A DNA stretch of 64,000 nucleotides from CAWJPY01 sp963844865 (GTDB lineage Bacteria > Acidobacteriota > Thermoanaerobaculia > Thermoanaerobaculales > Sulfomarinibacteraceae), in contig CAWJPY010000003.1 of NCBI GenBank assembly GCA_963844865.1, forward strand, positions 10,639 to 74,638, written 5' to 3'. The translations under genes were made by a program, and so were the position numbers. The notes under the pieces are model-generated. The model made no database searches, was not told the origin of the DNA, and saw nothing but the letters and a program-made list of their open reading frames with translations. Shown in pieces: positions 60,898 through 64,000 of the stretch (position 1 is its first letter; each line of letters begins with the position of its first letter).

Positions 60898-61059
60898 AGC
60901 GACTGGAAGAGCGGGGCGTCGTCGATCCTGTACGCCATCGCCATCCCAGCCGCCTTCTGGCGCCGGTGGATCTCCCTCGGAATCTACGTGCTGGTCGACC
61001 CGGTCTGGCGGATCCCCGACCGCCGTATCGAGCGGGCACACGGCCGCCGGGGACCGTGA
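60898..61059 (+). pseudogene. C-terminal remnant of a TMEM175-family (DUF1211) potassium channel gene
   Basis: An open frame without a start reads SDWKSGASSILYAIAIPAAF, then a WISLGIYVLVDPVWRIPDRR segment and IERAHGRR before a TGA. This matches the last helices and the conserved P-D-R-R-I-E-R end of TMEM175/DUF1211 channels as I remember them. Everything upstream is missing, since the GFA gene ends 19 bases before. About 53 codons remain of a normal ~200. Confidence 0.55.
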
Positions 61060-61082
61060 TCGGGGCTATGATGGTCCTTACC

Positions 61083-61355
61083 ATGAAACTGCTGGTCGTG
61101 CTCGTGGTCATCGTCGGCGGGCTCTTCGCGCTGGACCGTTTCGCCCTGTGGATGGAGAGCAGGGGGTGGATCTACTACCGGAGGAGGAAGCCGTCGACCT
61201 CGACTCTGGGTAACGCATTTCTCCAGGTCCAGTCCCTGCTCGAGCCGGAGAAAAGGACGCTCCTCGAGGTCAGGCGGGAGGAACAGGTCGAGGAGGACGA
61301 GAGCGGAGAGCCTCCCGAGCCGCCGACCACGGACGAAGATGCCGAGAGGGCTTGA
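61083..61355 (+). CDS. Small membrane-anchored protein
   Basis: 90-residue protein. One N-terminal helix (residues 1-20) is followed by RFALWMESRGWIYYRRRKPS and STLGNAFLQVQSLLEPEKRT, a conserved-looking motif set I recall from short unnamed proteins of diverse high-GC bacteria, then an acidic tail (EEQVEEDESGEPPEPP). The start is uncertain: ATG 61083 begins the helix, and ATG 61068 or 61071 are in-frame alternatives. No strong ribosome binding site. Its end overlaps the YjbR-family start by 17 bases. Confidence 0.65.
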   Translation: MKLLVVLVVIVGGLFALDRFALWMESRGWIYYRRRKPSTSTLGNAFLQVQSLLEPEKRTLLEVRREEQVEEDESGEPPEPPTTDEDAERA

Positions 61356-61731
61356 CCTCTGGACCCTCAAGGCCTCCCTGCTCGCCAAGCCCGGCGTCAC
61401 CGAGGAGGTCCCCTTCGGACCGCAGGCCCTCGTCTACAAGGTGATGGGGAAGATGTTCGCCCTCCTCGCGTGGGACGAGAACCCCATGCGGGTGTCTCTG
61501 AAGTGCGACCCCGACCGGGCCGAGGAGCTGCGGAAGGTGTTCCCCTCCATGTGCGGCGCCCCCTACTTCAGCAAGCGCCACTGGAACGCGGTTCCACTTG
61601 ATGGCTCGGTTCCCCAGGTGGAGGTCCTGGGCATGATCGACGACTCCTACGACCTCGTCGTTGCAGGGCTGTCGCGCCGCGCACGGGACCACCTCGCCAC
61701 GGACGGGGACTGCAGGACGCGCCGGCGATGA
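61339..61731 (+). CDS. MmcQ/YjbR-family protein
   Basis: 130-residue protein of the YjbR/MmcQ fold (double-stranded DNA-binding-like, CyaY-like). Characteristic pieces: LLAKPGVTEEVPFGPQALVYKVMGKMFALL, MRVSLKCDPDRAEELRKVFPSM, PYFSKRHWNAVPLDGSVP and IDDSYDLVVAGLSRRAR. The family often binds nucleic acid or acts in unknown small-molecule contexts. The gene overlaps the preceding small membrane protein gene, so the two are coupled. Confidence 0.85.
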   Translation: MPRGLDLWTLKASLLAKPGVTEEVPFGPQALVYKVMGKMFALLAWDENPMRVSLKCDPDRAEELRKVFPSMCGAPYFSKRHWNAVPLDGSVPQVEVLGMIDDSYDLVVAGLSRRARDHLATDGDCRTRRR

Positions 61732-61908
61732 CCACGAGAGAAGCCACCTGCGGCGGCGACAAGCTCCGTCCCACGGTCGCAGGTGAGCCGCCTCGTCTGA
61801 ACCCCATCCGTGGAAAAAGTCGACGCCTGAGGGAAGCCCGAGCCGGCGGAACCGGTTGACGAGAGCAGGCGTACCCACGCAAACCCCTGAGCCGAAAGGA
61901 CGGCAGCC

Positions 61909-62631
61909 ATGGGCGTGACCAACAGCGAGTCCGGGACGCGCATCGACGAGGTCGCCGACGGCATCTACCGGATCAGCACCCCGTACACGGACGTACCGGG
62001 AGGGTTTTCCTTCAACCAGTACTTGATCCGGGACGAGCAACCCCTGCTCTTCCACACCGGGCCGCGAAACATGGTCGCCCTGATCCGCGAGGCCATGGCC
62101 AGTGTCATGAATCCGGAGGAGCTGCGCTTCGTCGGCTTCTCCCACTACGAGTCCGACGAGTGCGGCGCCCTGGCCCAATTTCTGGCGCTCGCTCCCAACG
62201 CCGTGCCGGTGTGCGGGCAGATCAACGCCATGATCAACGGCACCAGCTTCGACCGCCCGGCGAAGGTGCTGGCGGACGGAGAGGAGCTGTCTCTCGGCGC
62301 CCACCGGGTGCGCTGGTTCGACACCCCCCACCTGCCCCACGCCTGGGAGTGCGGGTACCTGATGGAGGAGAAGACCGCCACCCTGCTGTGCGGCGACCTC
62401 TTCACCCAGGGCGGCGCCGACAATCCCCCCCTCACGTCGGAGGACATCCTGGAGCCGAGCGAGGGCTTTCGCAAGCAGCTCGACTACTACTCGCACACCA
62501 AAAACGTGCATGCGCTCATGGCCCACCTGGCGGCCGCCACGCCGACCACCCTGGCCTGCATGCACGGCAGCGCCTGGCAGGGGGACGGCGCCCGCCTGCT
62601 CACCGCCCTCGCCGAGTCGCTGGACACCTGA
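61909..62631 (+). CDS. MBL-fold (oxygen-binding diiron-like) protein
   Basis: 240-residue metallo-beta-lactamase-fold protein of the flavodiiron/ODP type, lacking a flavodoxin domain. Diiron ligand motifs: FSHYESDECGALAQF (H-x-E-x-D), FDTPHLPHAWECGYL, LLCGDLFTQGG (Asp) and CMHGSAWQG (final His). Stand-alone ODP proteins bind a diiron centre and act as oxygen sensors or reductases (compare Treponema ODP). GAAAGGACGGCAGCC precedes the ATG. A family-A hairpin repeat begins ~40 bases after its stop. Confidence 0.87.
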   Translation: MGVTNSESGTRIDEVADGIYRISTPYTDVPGGFSFNQYLIRDEQPLLFHTGPRNMVALIREAMASVMNPEELRFVGFSHYESDECGALAQFLALAPNAVPVCGQINAMINGTSFDRPAKVLADGEELSLGAHRVRWFDTPHLPHAWECGYLMEEKTATLLCGDLFTQGGADNPPLTSEDILEPSEGFRKQLDYYSHTKNVHALMAHLAAATPTTLACMHGSAWQGDGARLLTALAESLDT

Positions 62632-62669
62632 GCTCCAGAGAGGGAACCCGGGCGGGACAGAGGCCTTCC

Positions 62670-62829
62670 ACAGAGCAGCGGGTCCCTCGGGCGTGCCACT
62701 GGTCACACTCTCCCGAGACGACACAATCCGCTGGAGTGTGGCGCGGGGTCGGGAACGTGTCAGCGGTGGCAACCACGGGGAACGCGTCGACAGAATCGGC
62801 GCGCCGCTGGCCGAGGAGTCTCGGGAGAA
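62670..62829 (+). repeat. Structured hairpin repeat (family A), copy 4
   Basis: TGCCACTGGTCACACTCTCC ... GGTCGGGAACGTGTCAGCGG. The stem middle CTCCCGA/TCGGGAA replaces TTTCACGA/TCGTGAAA of copy 2, again with paired changes. The tail AACGCGTCGACAGAATCGGC is shared. Immediately followed by a REP-like hairpin, as copy 1 is. Confidence 0.75.
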
Positions 62830-62911
62830 CCAGAGCGGGTGCCAGGCACCGTCGCGACAGCCCCGAGAACCCGGCTCGCTCCATGTTCAACGGTGCCTGG
62901 CTCCCCCCTCG
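62829..62911. repeat. REP-like hairpin (GTGCCAGGCACCG / CGGTGCCTGGC), copy 3
   Basis: ACCAGAGCGGGTGCCAGGCA ... AACGGTGCCTGGCTCCCCCC; arms of ~18 bases. Flank CACCCCGAAGCGACGGG is similar to the flank of copy 2. It lies between the MBL-fold gene and the NEW3 remnant. Confidence 0.7.
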
Positions 62912-62944
62912 CCACCCCGAAGCGACGGGCAGACGCTGGACGTG

Positions 62945-63490
62945 TCACCGCCTGGTGACCCGCACCCCCCACCAGACCACGCCCCCCACCACACCCAGGA
63001 GCAGGAGCACCAGCAGGCACATACCGAGCCAGTTTGGGGGCGCCACCACGTGGATCCGCGCCGACTGGTCGTGGGGCTTTACGCGCCGGTTGTCGGAGTA
63101 CGCCTCTGTGTGCAGAAGAACCGGGTAGTCGCCCACCGCTACCGGCGGCGGCGGGGCCAGGTCCACCGCCATGCGCACCTCGGCGCCAGGATCCAGCCGC
63201 TCGGCCATGGACGGGGTGACACTGACCCGCCAGTCCGACGGGGCGTCGGCGTGGAGGCGCACGTTGTCCACGCGGCGGATGCCGATGTTGCGCAGGGTCA
63301 CCTCGAGTGCGGCCGGCGAGCCGCGCCGCACCTCCTCGAAGAGGCTTGGGGCGGTGTGCCCACGCCGCGCGGCTCCAGCTCCAGACGCACCGAGGAGGCG
63401 CGCACCGCCGCCTGCTCGGCCTCGTCCAGCTGCCGCCCCGCCTTCCACGGGGCACGCGTCCCCCTCCCTGTCGAGGAGGAGGCAAGCACG
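62945..63490 (-). pseudogene. NEW3-domain membrane protein gene, frameshifted and 5'-truncated
   Basis: The 3' ~140 codons are well preserved. APSLFEEVRRGSPAALEVTL and the following RNIGIRRVDNVRLHA segment are an NPCBM-associated NEW3 (beta-sandwich) domain. It continues through GDYPVLLHTEAYSDNRR to a C-terminal helix NWLGMCLLVLLLLGVVGGVV and a VRVTRR tail. Upstream the coding sense moves to another frame near 63352-63366, where DEAEQAAVRASSVRLELEPRG precedes the domain. Beyond ~63490 no domain sequence is visible. So it is a fragment with one frameshift; relatives are type-I surface proteins with an extracytoplasmic NEW3 and one membrane anchor. Confidence 0.6.
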
Positions 63491-64000
63491 GAGGAACGTC
63501 CGCCCAGCGACGACGAGAGGGCCGAGATGAGGCGCGATAGGTGGGTGAGGGGTCCCTTCTACGCCTACAGGCCCTCCGGCAGGTTTACTCTTCGGACCGG
63601 CGGCGAAGGGAGTCGAGGGCGCCACAGGAGGGCCTGGTCGGACACAAGGAGCCGCCGCTTGGAAGATTGGCTTTACTCGTTTGCGCGAGCTCTTCTGTCT
63701 TCGGCTCCGTCGTCGGGGAGGGTTGTGAGAAGACCGAAGGTTGACGGAGTGACAAGACGGCGAGACCAGCATTGCCTGCCATTCGCGCCGATTTCCTGCC
63801 CGCGACCGTGTGGCGGCTATGCCTCAGATGTGAAGCCGCTTCGGCCGGGGGAGTCCGTGCCCCTTGGCAGGGTTGACCGTTAGGCACCGACAAACCGCAA
63901 ACCCGTGAGGTTGTCCATCACCTAGGGAGAATCCGTCACGCGTTTGGGTCAAGTAGACATAGCGACGCGGCCGCGACGTTGCACCTCCGCGATCACCACC
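63491..64000. other. Compositionally distinct end segment without a recognised gene
   Basis: The last ~510 bases are less GC-rich than the rest (for example GGCTTTACTCGTTTGCGCGA and GTTTGGGTCAAGTAGACATA). They contain several short open frames, none with a ribosome binding site or recognisable domain. Small inverted repeats such as CTTCGG/CCGAAG (around 63700-63740) suggest possible RNA structure. It begins where the NEW3 gene similarity ends, so it may be an inserted element. Identity unknown. Confidence 0.35.

Noticed and set aside
63877..63890. GTTAGGC resembling the GTTRRRY core of an integron attC site
   Set aside because: No matching RYYYAAC partner or imperfect palindrome of 60-140 bases was found upstream, and no integrase is visible.

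Overview
This is a GC-rich chromosomal segment from a Gram-negative bacterium. It carries a TonB-dependent receptor, a TolC-type outer-membrane factor and RND efflux proteins. The best lineage guess is Acidobacteriota (Thermoanaerobaculia/Holophagae-like). That is inference from an ADOP-type MacB/FtsX permease, the set of secreted M6, S9, M28 and trypsin-like peptidases, several acyl-CoA beta-oxidation modules, and the dispersed TCATCCTGAGC...GAAGGATCC intergenic repeat. No rRNA, tRNA or CRISPR array was recognised. Nearly all genes have a clear GGAGG-type ribosome binding site, and GTG and TTG starts are common.

Layout. 0.5-14 kb: M6 protease, NAD(P)-binding protein, a truncated DUF2938-like gene, an ADOP permease, an S9 peptidase, a secreted protein and an ABC-2 exporter pair. 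13-27 kb: a lipid/acyl-CoA block (two crotonases, two thiolases, a FadJ-like fusion, a 3-hydroxyacyl-CoA dehydrogenase), with a secreted nitroreductase, a ferredoxin/ASKHA activator-like protein and a peroxiredoxin whose peroxidatic residue is an in-frame UGA. 27-31 kb: molybdenum cofactor genes (moaC and a MOSC-MogA fusion) and an M28 peptidase. 31-35.5 kb: carA and a carB that is full length in content but broken by five single-base indels. 35.8-42 kb: an MFS transporter and an EmrAB-TolC-like tripartite efflux operon. 43-50 kb: a same-strand envelope metal-handling cluster (Cys-rich membrane protein, TonB receptor, YHS protein, NapH-like ferredoxin, small CxxC membrane protein, trypsin-like protease with a MopE-like tail). 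50-57 kb: SDR, flavin reductase and an RND pump with its adaptor. 57-64 kb: small membrane proteins, a PNPOx-like protein, GFA, YjbR and MBL-fold proteins, and three gene remnants or distinct end sequences.

The most unusual content is between the genes. (i) Three copies of a palindrome-headed element carry, or once carried, a 23S rRNA-IVP-like four-helix-bundle gene. The arms differ between copies but remain complementary within each copy. (ii) Four same-orientation copies of a ~150-bp hairpin repeat show compensatory base changes. (iii) A REP-like GTGCCAGGCAC/GTGCCTGGCAC family has three good copies and several degenerate ones. (iv) A perfect 13-bp tandem array abuts one palindromic element. 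(v) CAG/CGG-rich tracts recur on the coding strand just after stop codons. The peroxiredoxin UGA is followed by a SECIS-like hairpin at the right distance and is most simply read as selenocysteine.

Limits: families were recognised by eye from motifs. No homology search, folding computation or genome context was available.
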